Under the pieces are notes generated by a model. That model had not been told where the DNA came from and did not search any database. It worked only from the letters and a program-made list of their open reading frames with translations. The position numbers and the translations under genes are program-made. This document shows, one piece after another, positions 10,442-19,549 of a stretch of 64,000 nucleotides of DNA. The stretch is taken from the NCBI RefSeq assembly GCF_000372065.1, contig NZ_AQVB01000011.1, positions 1 to 64,000 of the forward strand. Direction: 5' to 3'. How positions within the stretch are numbered: the first letter of the stretch is position 1; the number at the start of each line of letters is the position of its first letter. The stretch is from Oligella urethralis DSM 7531 (GTDB taxonomy: Bacteria; Pseudomonadota; Gammaproteobacteria; Burkholderiales; Burkholderiaceae_B).

Positions 10442-10827
10442 TTATAGGGGGTGTTGAGGCTAAAACGACCAGCGCCAATGAGCATAATGCAGATGGCCGC
10501 TGCCAAAAACATATACTCTAAGCCGATCACCGAGCCGCCGCTACTATTGAGGGCAGTCAAGCGCGATGCATGCACAAAAATAATTGCAATACTCATACTA
10601 AAGGCAATGATCCCGGCTGCCACGCGTGTATATAAACCAACGATGAGCATCAATGGCGCAATCACTTCGCTGATGTACACGCCATAAGCTAAAAACGGGG
10701 GTAAGCCGTGTGTGTTAAGCGTATGTGGGATATGCCCTAAGCCATATTTAACCTTATGAAAACCATAAAGTAAAAGCAACACCCCTAAGGTGAGGCGTAG
10801 AATGAGTTTTCCTAAATCATAAGCCAT
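10438..10827 (-). CDS. DoxX family membrane protein
   Basis: A 129-residue inner-membrane protein with four hydrophobic helices, the normal layout of the DoxX family. The N-terminal segment LILRLTLGVLLLLYGFHKV and the later GLYTRVAAGII helix are typical. DoxX-like proteins are associated with redox or quinone functions and thiosulfate oxidation, but most members have no defined reaction and I assign none. It lies alone between the barstar gene and maeB. Confidence 0.82.
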   Translation of the reverse strand: MAYDLGKLILRLTLGVLLLLYGFHKVKYGLGHIPHTLNTHGLPPFLAYGVYISEVIAPLMLIVGLYTRVAAGIIAFSMSIAIIFVHASRLTALNSSGGSVIGLEYMFLAAAICIMLIGAGRFSLNTPYN

Positions 10828-10880
10828 TTTTGATAATTCCCTCTTTTACTTCCTAAAACAAAGCACTATGATCTTAAACA

Positions 10881-10909
10881 AGAAGAGGACCTGGGGTGGT
10901 CCTCTTGCT
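10881..10909 (-). terminator. Probable maeB terminator
   Basis: On the minus strand a 9-base-pair stem AAGAGGACC/GGTCCTCTT with a 6-base loop (positions 10883-10906) sits about 25 bases past the maeB stop and runs into CTTGTTT. The U-tract is imperfect. Confidence 0.6.
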
Positions 10910-10930
10910 CGTAATTACAACAAATTAGTA

Positions 10931-13273
10931 TTATTCGCTGTCGGTTTTTTTAACCGCACTTTGAATTTTAGACTCAATTAGCCCCTCAGGCACCCTGGTC
11001 TCACCTTGGGCATCAGCCGCCGCCAAGGTTGCCATATTGATGATGCGGCGTGTGGTGGTGCTAGTGGTCAGAACATGGATGGCTTTATTTGTGCCTAAGA
11101 GCACGGGACCCAGCACAATACCACCACTGGTCATTTTTAAGAGATTGTAGGTGATGTTGCCCGCATCTAGATTTGGCATGACGAGGACATTGGCCTGACC
11201 GCTTAAGCTGCTACTTGGTAAGGAGCTTTTACGAATTTTTTCGGAGAGTGCGGCATCGGCATGCATTTCACCATCCATCTCCAAGTCCGGCGCAATTTCT
11301 GCCAGAATTTCTCGGGCCTTGGCCATTTTAATAGACGAGGCAGTACGACGATTACCAAAATTTGAATGTGACACTAAGGCTATCTTAGGGACCATACCGA
11401 AGCGTTTGACTTTTTCTGCGGCCATCAGCGCAATTTCTGCAATTTGCTCGGCCGTGGGATCCTCATTGATATGGGTATCGCAGAGGAAAAGTGTGTAGTC
11501 CGAGCTGAAAATCACATTCATCGCAGCCATGGTGCCGCTTTTTAGTGAGGAGCCTGTGATATCACGGATATAATCGACCTGATTGTTGAAGGAGGCATTG
11601 ACACCGCAAATCATGGCATCACCATAGCCTAACTCGATCATCAGTGCACCAATGATGGTATTGTGCTTACGTACCATCGCTTTGGCGACATCCGGCGTGA
11701 CTCCGCGACGAGCCATCAATTGATGATAATGCGGCCAGACCTCGTTAAAGCGCTCATCATGCTCCGGGTCAACCACCTCTAGATCGGGGTGGCTTAAATA
11801 GCGTAGCCCCAATTTTTTGGAGCGCATTTGAATCACTTCAGGGCGACCAATTAAAATAGGCTTGGCGATTTTTTCATCTAGCACCGTCTGCACAGCACGT
11901 AACACACGCTCATCCTCACCGTCAGCAAAAATCACTCGCTGCTGTTGATTTTTTGCCAGCTTCAACAGCGGACGCATTAACTGGCTGGATTGATAAACAA
12001 AGGCATTGAGGCGAGCTTTATAGGCTTCCATATCCTGAATCGGACGAGTCGCCACACCGCAATCCATGGCTGCTTGTGCCACCGCTGGCGCAATGGTAAT
12101 AATCAGGCGTGGATCAAAGGGCTTGGGAATAATATACTCGGGGCCGAAGTTTAAGTCCTCACCCGCATAGGCACTGGCTACCTCTTCATTCGTCTCAATT
12201 TGGGCTAATTCGGCAATGGCGTGTACGCAAGCCATTTTCATCTCTTCGGTGATGCAGGTTGCACCTACGTCCAGGGCGCCACGGAAGATAAAGGGGAAGC
12301 ACAGTACATTATTCACTTGATTCGGATAGTCTGAACGGCCAGTGGCGATAATGCAGTCCGGACGTGCTTCCTTGGCCTCTTCAGGCGTAATTTCAGGATC
12401 GGGGTTAGCTAAGGCTAGGATTAATGGTTGCTCCGCCATGGATTTAACCATATGCTGAGTGAGAACCCCCTTGGTTGAGCAACCCAGGAAGATATCCGCA
12501 CCGGCGATAGCATCGCCGAGGGTGCGCAGCTCGGTGACTTGTGCGTAGCGAGCCTTATTTTCCTCAAGATTTTCCTCGCGTCCCTCATAAATGACGCCGC
12601 GCGAATCGCAAACATAGATATTTTCTTTGTTAAGACCGAGGCTGACTAATAAATCCAAACACGCAATAGCCGCAGCGCCAGCACCGGAACAAATGAGTTT
12701 TACTTGATCAATGGCTTTATTAACAAGTTTTAGGCCGTTAATAATCGCAGCTGCAGAGATAATCGCAGTGCCGTGCTGATCGTCGTGGAACACGGGGATA
12801 TTAATGCGTTGACGTAAGGCTTTTTCAATATAAAAACACTCAGGCGCCTTAATATCTTCCAGATTGATGCCGCCCAAGGTCGGTTCTAGTGCAGCGATAA
12901 TATCGACTAATTTCTCCGGGTCTTTTTCATTAAGCTCAATATCAAAAACATCAATCCCGGCAAATTTTTTGAATAAACCGCCTTTACCCTCCATCACAGG
13001 TTTTGCCGCTAGCGGGCCAATATTACCCAAACCGAGAACGGCTGTACCGTTAGTTACCACGCCCACCAGATTGGCACGGGAGGTAAAGCGGGCGGCGGCC
13101 TGTTCGCCGTCATTAAAAATCGCCATACACGCAGATGCGACGCCAGGGGAATAGGCTAGTGATAAATCATCCTGATTGGCGAGTGGCTTGGTTGGGGTGA
13201 CGGAAATTTTACCTGGACGGGGAAACTCGTGATAGTCCAAGGCCATTTGACTTAGTTTGTTTTTCTCAACCAT
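10931..13273 (-). CDS. maeB: NADP-dependent malic enzyme with phosphotransacetylase-like domain
   Basis: Converts malate to pyruvate and CO2 while reducing NADP, linking the TCA cycle to pyruvate and NADPH supply. The 780-residue protein has the N-terminal malic domain (LAYSPGVA, then [14 protein letters not shown]), the NAD(P)-binding domain with [12 protein letters not shown], and a phosphotransacetylase-like domain from about residue 430 to the end. In MaeB that last domain is regulatory and has no known transacetylase activity. I chose ATG 13273, which has GGAGA at the right distance, over an upstream codon at 13339 that adds 22 atypical residues. It is divergent from the sucA operon, and both feed central carbon metabolism. 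Confidence 0.95.
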   Translation of the reverse strand: MVEKNKLSQMALDYHEFPRPGKISVTPTKPLANQDDLSLAYSPGVASACMAIFNDGEQAAARFTSRANLVGVVTNGTAVLGLGNIGPLAAKPVMEGKGGLFKKFAGIDVFDIELNEKDPEKLVDIIAALEPTLGGINLEDIKAPECFYIEKALRQRINIPVFHDDQHGTAIISAAAIINGLKLVNKAIDQVKLICSGAGAAAIACLDLLVSLGLNKENIYVCDSRGVIYEGREENLEENKARYAQVTELRTLGDAIAGADIFLGCSTKGVLTQHMVKSMAEQPLILALANPDPEITPEEAKEARPDCIIATGRSDYPNQVNNVLCFPFIFRGALDVGATCITEEMKMACVHAIAELAQIETNEEVASAYAGEDLNFGPEYIIPKPFDPRLIITIAPAVAQAAMDCGVATRPIQDMEAYKARLNAFVYQSSQLMRPLLKLAKNQQQRVIFADGEDERVLRAVQTVLDEKIAKPILIGRPEVIQMRSKKLGLRYLSHPDLEVVDPEHDERFNEVWPHYHQLMARRGVTPDVAKAMVRKHNTIIGALMIELGYGDAMICGVNASFNNQVDYIRDITGSSLKSGTMAAMNVIFSSDYTLFLCDTHINEDPTAEQIAEIALMAAEKVKRFGMVPKIALVSHSNFGNRRTASSIKMAKAREILAEIAPDLEMDGEMHADAALSEKIRKSSLPSSSLSGQANVLVMPNLDAGNITYNLLKMTSGGIVLGPVLLGTNKAIHVLTTSTTTRRIINMATLAAADAQGETRVPEGLIESKIQSAVKKTDSE

Positions 13274-13545
13274 AAAATGCTCTCCAACAGAACTGATAAA
13301 TTTAAAAAAGTAAACGATGCAATTTTTTTGCTTAGCCAAGTATTTTAAATGCTATGGCGTTTTTCTAGTATAGGGGAAAACTTAAAGCGCATGATCATCG
13401 GTAAAAAAGTTTTATCAACTACTCCAACTATCTATCAAAAATTTACCTGGGTAAAAAGTTGTTTTTTTTACTGGCATTGAAGCTTTAGATCTTATGGAAA
13501 ACACTGAGAGAGGCGGGTTTTATACAGGTTCTGGGTGCTATTTAT

Positions 13546-13574
13546 AAGACAGAAGTGCTAGACTAGTTTATACT
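13546..13574 (+). promoter_or_regulatory. Candidate sigma-70 promoter of the sucA operon
   Basis: AAGACA at 13546-13551 and TATACT at 13569-13574 are spaced by 17 bases. Initiation would be near 13581, leaving a leader of about 160 bases before the sucA ATG at 13740. The -35 box matches four of six consensus bases. Confidence 0.5.
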
Positions 13575-13629
13575 GATGTGAAGTATATTGGGGTGATGGG
13601 TTCTATCCCCTTACTTTTGCTTTTTGTAC

Positions 13630-13739
13630 AGGTAGTCTTTAGGGACCCTTGCTATCCGCCTATCGGTGAAGGCCGTACGCGGAAGGTTACTTCACAATCT
13701 GCATCCTTTTCGGTGAAACACTTAAAACGGTGAGGCATA
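13630..13739 (+). ncRNA. Structured 5' leader of sucA, candidate sucA RNA motif
   Basis: The leader can fold into a three-tier hairpin at 13647-13686: CCTT pairs with AAGG, CCGC with GCGG, and CGG with CCG, with small internal loops. A further TTCAC/GTGAA helix at 13691-13717 would lie just before the sucA ribosome binding site GGTGAGG. A conserved cis-regulatory RNA named the sucA motif is known from 5' leaders of sucA in Burkholderiales. I assign this leader to it from position, host group and foldability, not from a covariance-model match. Confidence 0.5.
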
Positions 13740-16610
13740 ATGTCAACTTTTTTAGAGAAAAATATTTCTTCCTACCTTTTCGGCAGTAATGCCGCTTATG
13801 TAGAGGAGCTTTACGAGGCTTATTTGGCAAATCCAAATAGCGTCGAAGAGTATTGGCGAGATTATTTCGATCAGTTACAGGATCAGCCTGCGACAGATGG
13901 TAAAGCAGAGACTCGCGATCAAAACCATTCCTCTGTGATTGCATCCTTTGTTCAACGCGCCCGGGAAAATCGTCTTGCCGTGAAGGCAGACAGCCAGCTT
14001 AGTATGGAGATGGCGGGTAAGCAGCTTAAGGTGCAGCAGTTAATCGCAGCCTACCGTTCATTAGGCTTGCGCTATGCACAGTTAGACCCCTTAAAGCGAA
14101 CTGAGCGGCCAGAGATTCCTGAGTTGGATCCAGCATTTTACGGTTTAACTGAAGCCGATTTAGACGAGACTTTCTCTGCGACCAATACCTATTTCACTAA
14201 AAACGAGCACATGACCTTACGCGAGCTGATCGAAGCACTGCGTAATACCTACTGTCGTAGCGTTGGTGTGGAGTATATGCATATCTCCGATCCTAAGGCT
14301 AAGCGCTGGATTCAGGAGCGGGTTGAGTCATCGCAGTCTAGTGCCTTGTTGACCGATGCCGAGAAAAAGCGCATCTTGCAGCAATTAACCGAGGCTGAGG
14401 GGCTAGAGCGTTATTTGCATACCCGTTATGTGGGGCAAAAGCGTTTCTCTCTTGAAGGCGGCGAGAGCTTTATCTCGGCCATGGATGAACTGGTTAACCA
14501 TGCCAGTAGTCACGGCACGCAAGATGTGGTTGTCGGGATGGCGCACCGTGGTCGCTTAAATATGTTAGTTAACATCATGGGTAAGATGCCCGGTGATTTA
14601 TTTGCTGAGTTTGAGGGCAAGCAGGACGGTGCTTTAACTGACGGTGACGTTAAGTATCACAGCGGTTTCTCTAGCGATATTGACGCCAAGGGCGGTCCGA
14701 TTCACTTGACCCTAGCCTTTAACCCGTCACACTTAGAAATTGTTAATCCGGTGGTTCAGGGTAGTGCCCGTGCCCGTCAAGAGCGTCGCAACGGTAATAC
14801 TCAGCAAGTGTTGCCAGTATTAGTGCACGGTGATGCCGCCTTTGCCGGTCAGGGGGTGGTGCAAGAGACGCTGAATATGTCTCAAACCCGTGGTTACTCT
14901 GTGGGTGGTACCATTCACGTCGTGATTAATAACCAGATCGGTTTTACCACCTCCGATCCGCGTGACTCACGCTCTACACTGTATTGTACCGACGTTGTCA
15001 AAATGATTGAGGCGCCGGTATTCCACGTTAATGCCGACGATCCTGAAGCGGTGACCTTTGCCACTCGTTTGGCGGTGGATTATCGTCAGGAGTTTGGTCA
15101 TGACGTGGTGATTGATATTATTTGTTTCCGTAAATTAGGTCATAATGAGCAGGATACCCCATCCTTGACTCAGCCTTTGATGTATAAAACAATCGCTAAG
15201 CACCCAGGTACGCGTCAGCTGTATGCGGATAAGCTATTAAAGCAGGGCGTACTCGAAGAGGGCGAGTCTGAGGAGATGGTTAAGGCCTATCGTCAGGTGA
15301 TGGAAGAGGGTAATCGCACCGTTGAGCCGGTCTTAACTGACTACCAGCGTAAGTATGCGATTGACTGGACGCCTTTCCTAACTGCAAAATGGACCGACCA
15401 TGCAGAGACAGCCCTCCCGATTTCTGAATTGCAGCGCTTAGGTCAAGCGATTACAACCATTCCTGAGACCTTTACGCCACACCAGTTAGTTAAGCGCTTG
15501 CTTAACGATCGTCGTGCCATGGCCAATGGTGAGATGAATTTAGACTGGGGTATGGGTGAGCACTTAGCTTTTGCCAGCCTTTTATCTAACGGTTATCCAA
15601 TCCGTATTACCGGTCAGGATTCAGGTCGCGGTACGTTCGTGCACCGACATGCGGTATTCCATGATCAGAGTCGTGAGCGTTGGGATGAGGGTACCTATAT
15701 CCCCTTACAGAACTTAGCTGAGGATCAGCCTAAATTTACCGTGATTGACTCTGTTTTATCCGAGGAAGCGGTACTAGGTTTTGAGTATGGTTATGCATGT
15801 TCTGAGCCAAATAACTTAACCATTTGGGAGGCGCAGTTCGGTGACTTCGTCAACGGTGCGCAAGTCGTGATTGACCAGTTTATTACCTCTGGTGAGGCCA
15901 AATGGGGTCGTCATTGTGGCTTAACAATGATGCTGCCACATGGCTATGAAGGTCAAGGACCGGAGCACTCCTCAGCACGTATTGAGCGCTTCTTGCAGCT
16001 ATGTGCCGATCATAATATTCAATGTGCACAGCCGACCAATGCCGCGCAGATTTTCCACTTGCTGCGTCGTCAGATGATCCGCAAGTTCCGTAAGCCTTTA
16101 GTGATTTTTACGCCTAAGTCTTTACTACGCAATAAGGATGCTACATCACCGCTCAGCGATTTTGCTGAAGGTGAGTTTAAGCTCATTATTGGTGAGAGCA
16201 ATCCTGACATTATTAAAGACAAGGTCAATCGTGTCTTAGTTTGCTCAGGGCGTGTTTACTACGATTTAGTGAATCAGCGCACTGAGCGTGAGGCGAATGA
16301 TGTGGCCATTGTTCGGGTTGAGCAATTGTATCCATTCGCGCACAAGGAATTTGAGGCTGAATTACAGCAATACCCTAATGCCAAAGAAATTGTTTGGGTT
16401 CAGGATGAACCACAAAACCAAGGTCCTTGGTTCTATATCCAACATCATATTTATCAAAATATGTCTGCGGGTCAGAAGTTGGGCTATGCTGGTCGTGCCG
16501 CTTCTGCTTCACCGGCAGTGGGTTATTTAGCCTTACACAATGAGCAATTAAAATCATTATTGGAGCAGGCATTCAGTCCGCGCCTTCGTGGTTTTACCTT
16601 AACTAAGTAG
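13740..16610 (+). CDS. sucA: 2-oxoglutarate dehydrogenase E1 component
   Basis: Thiamine-diphosphate enzyme that decarboxylates 2-oxoglutarate and transfers the succinyl group to the lipoyl arm of E2. The 956 residues begin with the short SucA-specific N-terminal segment ending in EEYWRDYFDQL. They contain the ThDP site (GMAHRGRLNMLVNI, then the GDAAFAGQGVVQE region) and the C-terminal transketolase-like part with SGRGTFVHRHA and HGYEGQGPEHSSARIERFLQ. The ATG is preceded by GGTGAGG. It is the first gene of sucA-sucB-lpdA and is probably controlled by the long leader upstream. Confidence 0.97.
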   Translation: MSTFLEKNISSYLFGSNAAYVEELYEAYLANPNSVEEYWRDYFDQLQDQPATDGKAETRDQNHSSVIASFVQRARENRLAVKADSQLSMEMAGKQLKVQQLIAAYRSLGLRYAQLDPLKRTERPEIPELDPAFYGLTEADLDETFSATNTYFTKNEHMTLRELIEALRNTYCRSVGVEYMHISDPKAKRWIQERVESSQSSALLTDAEKKRILQQLTEAEGLERYLHTRYVGQKRFSLEGGESFISAMDELVNHASSHGTQDVVVGMAHRGRLNMLVNIMGKMPGDLFAEFEGKQDGALTDGDVKYHSGFSSDIDAKGGPIHLTLAFNPSHLEIVNPVVQGSARARQERRNGNTQQVLPVLVHGDAAFAGQGVVQETLNMSQTRGYSVGGTIHVVINNQIGFTTSDPRDSRSTLYCTDVVKMIEAPVFHVNADDPEAVTFATRLAVDYRQEFGHDVVIDIICFRKLGHNEQDTPSLTQPLMYKTIAKHPGTRQLYADKLLKQGVLEEGESEEMVKAYRQVMEEGNRTVEPVLTDYQRKYAIDWTPFLTAKWTDHAETALPISELQRLGQAITTIPETFTPHQLVKRLLNDRRAMANGEMNLDWGMGEHLAFASLLSNGYPIRITGQDSGRGTFVHRHAVFHDQSRERWDEGTYIPLQNLAEDQPKFTVIDSVLSEEAVLGFEYGYACSEPNNLTIWEAQFGDFVNGAQVVIDQFITSGEAKWGRHCGLTMMLPHGYEGQGPEHSSARIERFLQLCADHNIQCAQPTNAAQIFHLLRRQMIRKFRKPLVIFTPKSLLRNKDATSPLSDFAEGEFKLIIGESNPDIIKDKVNRVLVCSGRVYYDLVNQRTEREANDVAIVRVEQLYPFAHKEFEAELQQYPNAKEIVWVQDEPQNQGPWFYIQHHIYQNMSAGQKLGYAGRAASASPAVGYLALHNEQLKSLLEQAFSPRLRGFTLTK

Positions 16611-16620
16611 TACCTGGACG

Positions 16621-16655
16621 CAGGCCCCTTAAGGCGTATTAAGCGCAAGGGCCTG
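16621..16655 (+). promoter_or_regulatory. Intercistronic hairpin between sucA and sucB
   Basis: Arms CAGGCCCCTT at 16621-16630 and AAGGGCCTG at 16647-16655 form a GC-rich stem with one bulge. No T-run follows directly, so it looks more like an mRNA stabiliser or processing site than a terminator. Confidence 0.55.
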
Positions 16656-16727
16656 TGAGGGATTTAAAGATTTTTTAAAGCGTAATACTCATTTATTCAT
16701 TACGAACAAGTTTAAAGGAACAAAATT

Positions 16728-17921
16728 ATGTCAATCGTTGAAGTGAAAGTACCTCAGTTTTCAGAGTCCGTATCCGAGGGTACCTTATTAGAGTGGAACA
16801 AGCAGGTTGGTGAGGCCGTGTCTCAGGACGAGACCTTAATTGAGATTGAAACCGACAAGGTAATTATGGAAGTGCCATGTCCGGCTGACGGTGTTTTGGT
16901 TGAAATCATTGTCCAAGGTGGTGAAAACGTCGAATCCGAGCAATTACTTGCCAAAATTGATACCGCTGCCAAAGCAACTGCCGCAGAGCCTGCCGCTGCC
17001 GCTGAATCAGCACCTGCTGCCGCCGCCGCACCTGCCGCTGCTGCTACCAAGGGTGATGTAGCATCGCCTGCTGCTGCTAAAATTTTATCTGAAAAGGGCT
17101 TAGACGCTTCCGCTGTTAGCGGTACTGGTAAAGATGGTCGGGTGACCAAAGCAGATGCACAGGCTGCGCAAGCAACGGCCGCAACAGCTGCTCCTGTACA
17201 AATTGGTCAGGCCCTTGATGGTCGTCCTGAGCAGCGTGTACCAATGACTCGTTTACGTGCCCGCGTTGCTGAGCGTTTACTACAGTCACAGCAGGAAAAT
17301 GCGATTTTAACCACGTTCAACGAAGTCAATATGAAGCCCGTGATGGATCTTCGTGCGAAATTCAAGGAGCAATTTGAAAAAGAGCACGGCGTGAGACTTG
17401 GCTTTATGTCTTTCTTCATTAAAGCAGCTGTGGCAGCACTTAAAAAGTACCCACTACTTAATGCCTCTATCGACGGTAACGATATTGTTTACCACGGTTA
17501 CTTTGATATTGGTATCGCTGTTAGCTCACCGCGCGGTCTCGTAGTACCTATTTTGCGTAATGCCGACCAGTTGTCATTGGCTGAAATCGAAAAAACCATT
17601 GCCGAGTTCGGTGCCAAGGCGCGCGAGGGTCGCCTCAGCATTGAGGAATTGACCGGTGGTACTTTCTCAATCTCTAATGGCGGCGTCTTTGGTTCTATGA
17701 TGTCTACGCCGATTATTAACCCACCGCAGTCCGCAATTTTAGGTGTACATGCAACCAAAGAGCGTCCAGTGGTTGAAAACGGTGAAATCGTTATTCGTCC
17801 AATGAACTACTTGGCACTTTCTTATGACCATCGTCTAATTGACGGTCGCGATGCAGTGCTTGGCTTGGTGGCAATGAAAGAAGCACTAGAAGAGCCTGCT
17901 CGTTTATTGTTAGACCTCTAA
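16728..17921 (+). CDS. sucB: 2-oxoglutarate dehydrogenase E2, dihydrolipoyllysine succinyltransferase
   Basis: Core of the OGDH complex: accepts the succinyl group on lipoyl-lysine and passes it to CoA. One lipoyl domain at residues 1-78 has the modified lysine in [11 protein letters not shown] at about residue 44. A flexible Ala/Pro-rich linker follows (about 83-108), then a peripheral-subunit-binding domain ([16 protein letters not shown]) and the catalytic domain with the HRLIDGRDA active-site motif near the C-terminus. The 397 residues match the normal length. The ribosome binding site AAAGGA lies at 16715-16720. It is 117 bases after sucA and 80 before lpdA, with hairpins in both gaps. 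Confidence 0.96.
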   Translation: MSIVEVKVPQFSESVSEGTLLEWNKQVGEAVSQDETLIEIETDKVIMEVPCPADGVLVEIIVQGGENVESEQLLAKIDTAAKATAAEPAAAAESAPAAAAAPAAAATKGDVASPAAAKILSEKGLDASAVSGTGKDGRVTKADAQAAQATAATAAPVQIGQALDGRPEQRVPMTRLRARVAERLLQSQQENAILTTFNEVNMKPVMDLRAKFKEQFEKEHGVRLGFMSFFIKAAVAALKKYPLLNASIDGNDIVYHGYFDIGIAVSSPRGLVVPILRNADQLSLAEIEKTIAEFGAKAREGRLSIEELTGGTFSISNGGVFGSMMSTPIINPPQSAILGVHATKERPVVENGEIVIRPMNYLALSYDHRLIDGRDAVLGLVAMKEALEEPARLLLDL

Positions 17922-17940
17922 GCTAGCGTCATTGAATCAT

Positions 17941-17976
17941 TAACGCCCCGCATAAAAGGATATGTTCGGGGCGTTA
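17941..17976 (+). promoter_or_regulatory. Intercistronic hairpin between sucB and lpdA
   Basis: A perfect 10-base-pair stem TAACGCCCCG/CGGGGCGTTA with a 16-base loop. It is not followed by a T-run, so read-through into lpdA is expected. It may mark mRNA processing or partial attenuation. Confidence 0.55.
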
Positions 17977-18001
17977 TCAGTTAAATCGAATTGGAAGAGT
18001 T

Positions 18002-19432
18002 ATGAGTAAAGAGTTTGATGTAGTAGTTATTGGTGCAGGTCCTGGTGGTTATATTGCAGCCATTCGTGCGGCACAGCTAGGTAAATCGGTGGCATGTATT
18101 GATGCATGGGTTGATGCTGATGGCAAGCCCACCCCTGGCGGCACATGCACTAACGTGGGTTGTATTCCTTCTAAGGCTTTATTACAGTCTTCAGAGTACT
18201 ATGAGCATGCCAAGCATGGCTTTAAAGAGCATGGAATTGAGCTTAGCTCGGTTAAGCTTAAAATCGATCAGTTCTTAGGTCGTAAAAATGAAGTCGTACA
18301 GCAAAATAACGATGGAATCCTGTTTTTATTCAGAAAGAATAAGGTTCAGTTTTACTCTGGTAAAGCGTCTTTTGACGGCAAAGCGGATAATGGTCGCTAC
18401 AACATTCTAATCGATGGTAAGGATAAAGGCAGTGTTAGTGCTGAGCATGTGATTATTGCTACAGGCTCTGAACCTCGTGCTTTACCAGGTCTTGAGTTTG
18501 ATGAAGAGCTGATTTTATCTAATACCGGCGCTTTAGCGATTCCTGCCGTACCTAAGCGTCTAGGCGTGATCGGTGCTGGTGTGATTGGCCTGGAGTTGGG
18601 CAGTGTTTGGCGTCGATTAGGTGCTGAAGTTACCGTACTTGAAGCCATGCCGAAGTTTTTATCAGTAGCGGATGAGGGTGTTGCTAAGGAAGCGGCTAAG
18701 CTATACGCTAAGCAGGGTCTCAAAATTGAGGTTGGGGTCAAGGTTGGCGATATCAAAACCTCTGCTAAAAAGGTCACGATTAAGTATGACAATGCCAAGG
18801 GTGAAGAGCAGACCTTGGAAGTCGATAAGCTGATTGTGTCGATTGGACGTGTGCCTACTACCGCCGGCTTAAATCTTGAGTCCATTGGCCTAATGACCAA
18901 TGAACGTGGGTTTATTGAGGTTGATGAGCATTGCCATACCGAGCTTGAAAATGTCTGGGCTGTGGGTGATGTGGTGCGTGGTCCGATGCTTGCGCATAAA
19001 GCGGAGGAAGAGGGCGTGGCCGTAGCTGAGCGTATTGCGGGTCAGCATGGTTCGGTTAATTATGATCTGATTCCTAATGTGATTTACACCTCGCCAGAAA
19101 TCTCTTGGATTGGAAAAACTGAGCAACAGCTTAAGGAAGAGGGTAAAAAGTACAAAGCGGGTCAATTCCCCTTTATGGCTAATGGCCGTGCCCGTGCTTT
19201 AGGTGACACCAATGGTTTTGTTAAAGTCTTGGCTTGCGCCGAAACGGACGAGGTCTTAGGGGTGCATATTATTGGCCCGATGGCTTCCGAGCTGATTGCT
19301 GAGGCAGTAGCGATTATGGAGTTTAAAGGCGCTGCCGAGGATATCGGACGGATTTGTCACGCTCACCCGACCTTGTCTGAATCATTAAAAGAAGCGGCCT
19401 TAGCGGTTGATAAGCGTAGCTTAAACTTCTAA
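18002..19432 (+). CDS. lpdA: Dihydrolipoyl dehydrogenase (E3)
   Basis: FAD enzyme that reoxidises the dihydrolipoyl groups of the OGDH complex and reduces NAD. It has the FAD-binding GAGPGG at residues 10-15, the redox pair in GGTCTNVGCIPSK near residues 46-55, the NAD-binding GAGVIGLELGSVW and the C-terminal His-Glu catalytic pair in CHAHPTLSESLKEA. It is 476 residues with no extra lipoyl domain, so it is the complex-type E3. The ribosome binding site GGAAGAG is close to the ATG. A strong terminator ends the operon. Confidence 0.96.
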   Translation: MSKEFDVVVIGAGPGGYIAAIRAAQLGKSVACIDAWVDADGKPTPGGTCTNVGCIPSKALLQSSEYYEHAKHGFKEHGIELSSVKLKIDQFLGRKNEVVQQNNDGILFLFRKNKVQFYSGKASFDGKADNGRYNILIDGKDKGSVSAEHVIIATGSEPRALPGLEFDEELILSNTGALAIPAVPKRLGVIGAGVIGLELGSVWRRLGAEVTVLEAMPKFLSVADEGVAKEAAKLYAKQGLKIEVGVKVGDIKTSAKKVTIKYDNAKGEEQTLEVDKLIVSIGRVPTTAGLNLESIGLMTNERGFIEVDEHCHTELENVWAVGDVVRGPMLAHKAEEEGVAVAERIAGQHGSVNYDLIPNVIYTSPEISWIGKTEQQLKEEGKKYKAGQFPFMANGRARALGDTNGFVKVLACAETDEVLGVHIIGPMASELIAEAVAIMEFKGAAEDIGRICHAHPTLSESLKEAALAVDKRSLNF

Positions 19433-19493
19433 TTCATCGTGTCCGAGGGAGAGCGGCTTAAGCGCTGATGTCTCTTATAGACAATGTGTCATA

Positions 19494-19540
19494 AGTGCCC
19501 TATATTAAGTGAGCTTGATTAGGGCACTTTTTATTTTTTA
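19494..19540 (+). terminator. Terminator of the sucA-sucB-lpdA operon
   Basis: A 9-base-pair stem AGTGCCCTA (19494-19502) and TAGGGCACT (19520-19528), followed at once by TTTTATTTTTT. It lies just upstream of the zapE start, so zapE needs its own promoter or read-through. Confidence 0.85.
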
Positions 19541-19549
19541 AATCACATT

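Larger units (their letters stand above)
13274..13739. other. Long intergenic region between maeB and sucA
   Basis: A gap of 466 bases without a convincing protein gene. The maeB-proximal half is very AT-rich with runs of A and T and should hold the maeB promoter. The sucA-proximal half holds a good promoter candidate (13546-13574), a leader of about 155 bases with a foldable element at 13647-13686, and a 45-codon open frame at 13596-13733 that I consider unproven. Confidence 0.7.

Noticed and set aside
10953-10962. ACCGCACTTT, which contains the 9-base uptake signal core of Pasteurellaceae.
   Set aside because: I noticed only this copy, inside the maeB coding region; uptake signals occur in many copies. 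The gene content is also not of that family.
13687-13944. 85-codon minus-strand frame crossing the sucA start.
   Set aside because: Overlaps the leader RNA and the sucA 5' coding region; Lys/Arg-rich, no ribosome binding site.
18397-18900. 167-codon frame opposite lpdA.
   Set aside because: Shadow of a strongly conserved gene; no independent start signal or domain.
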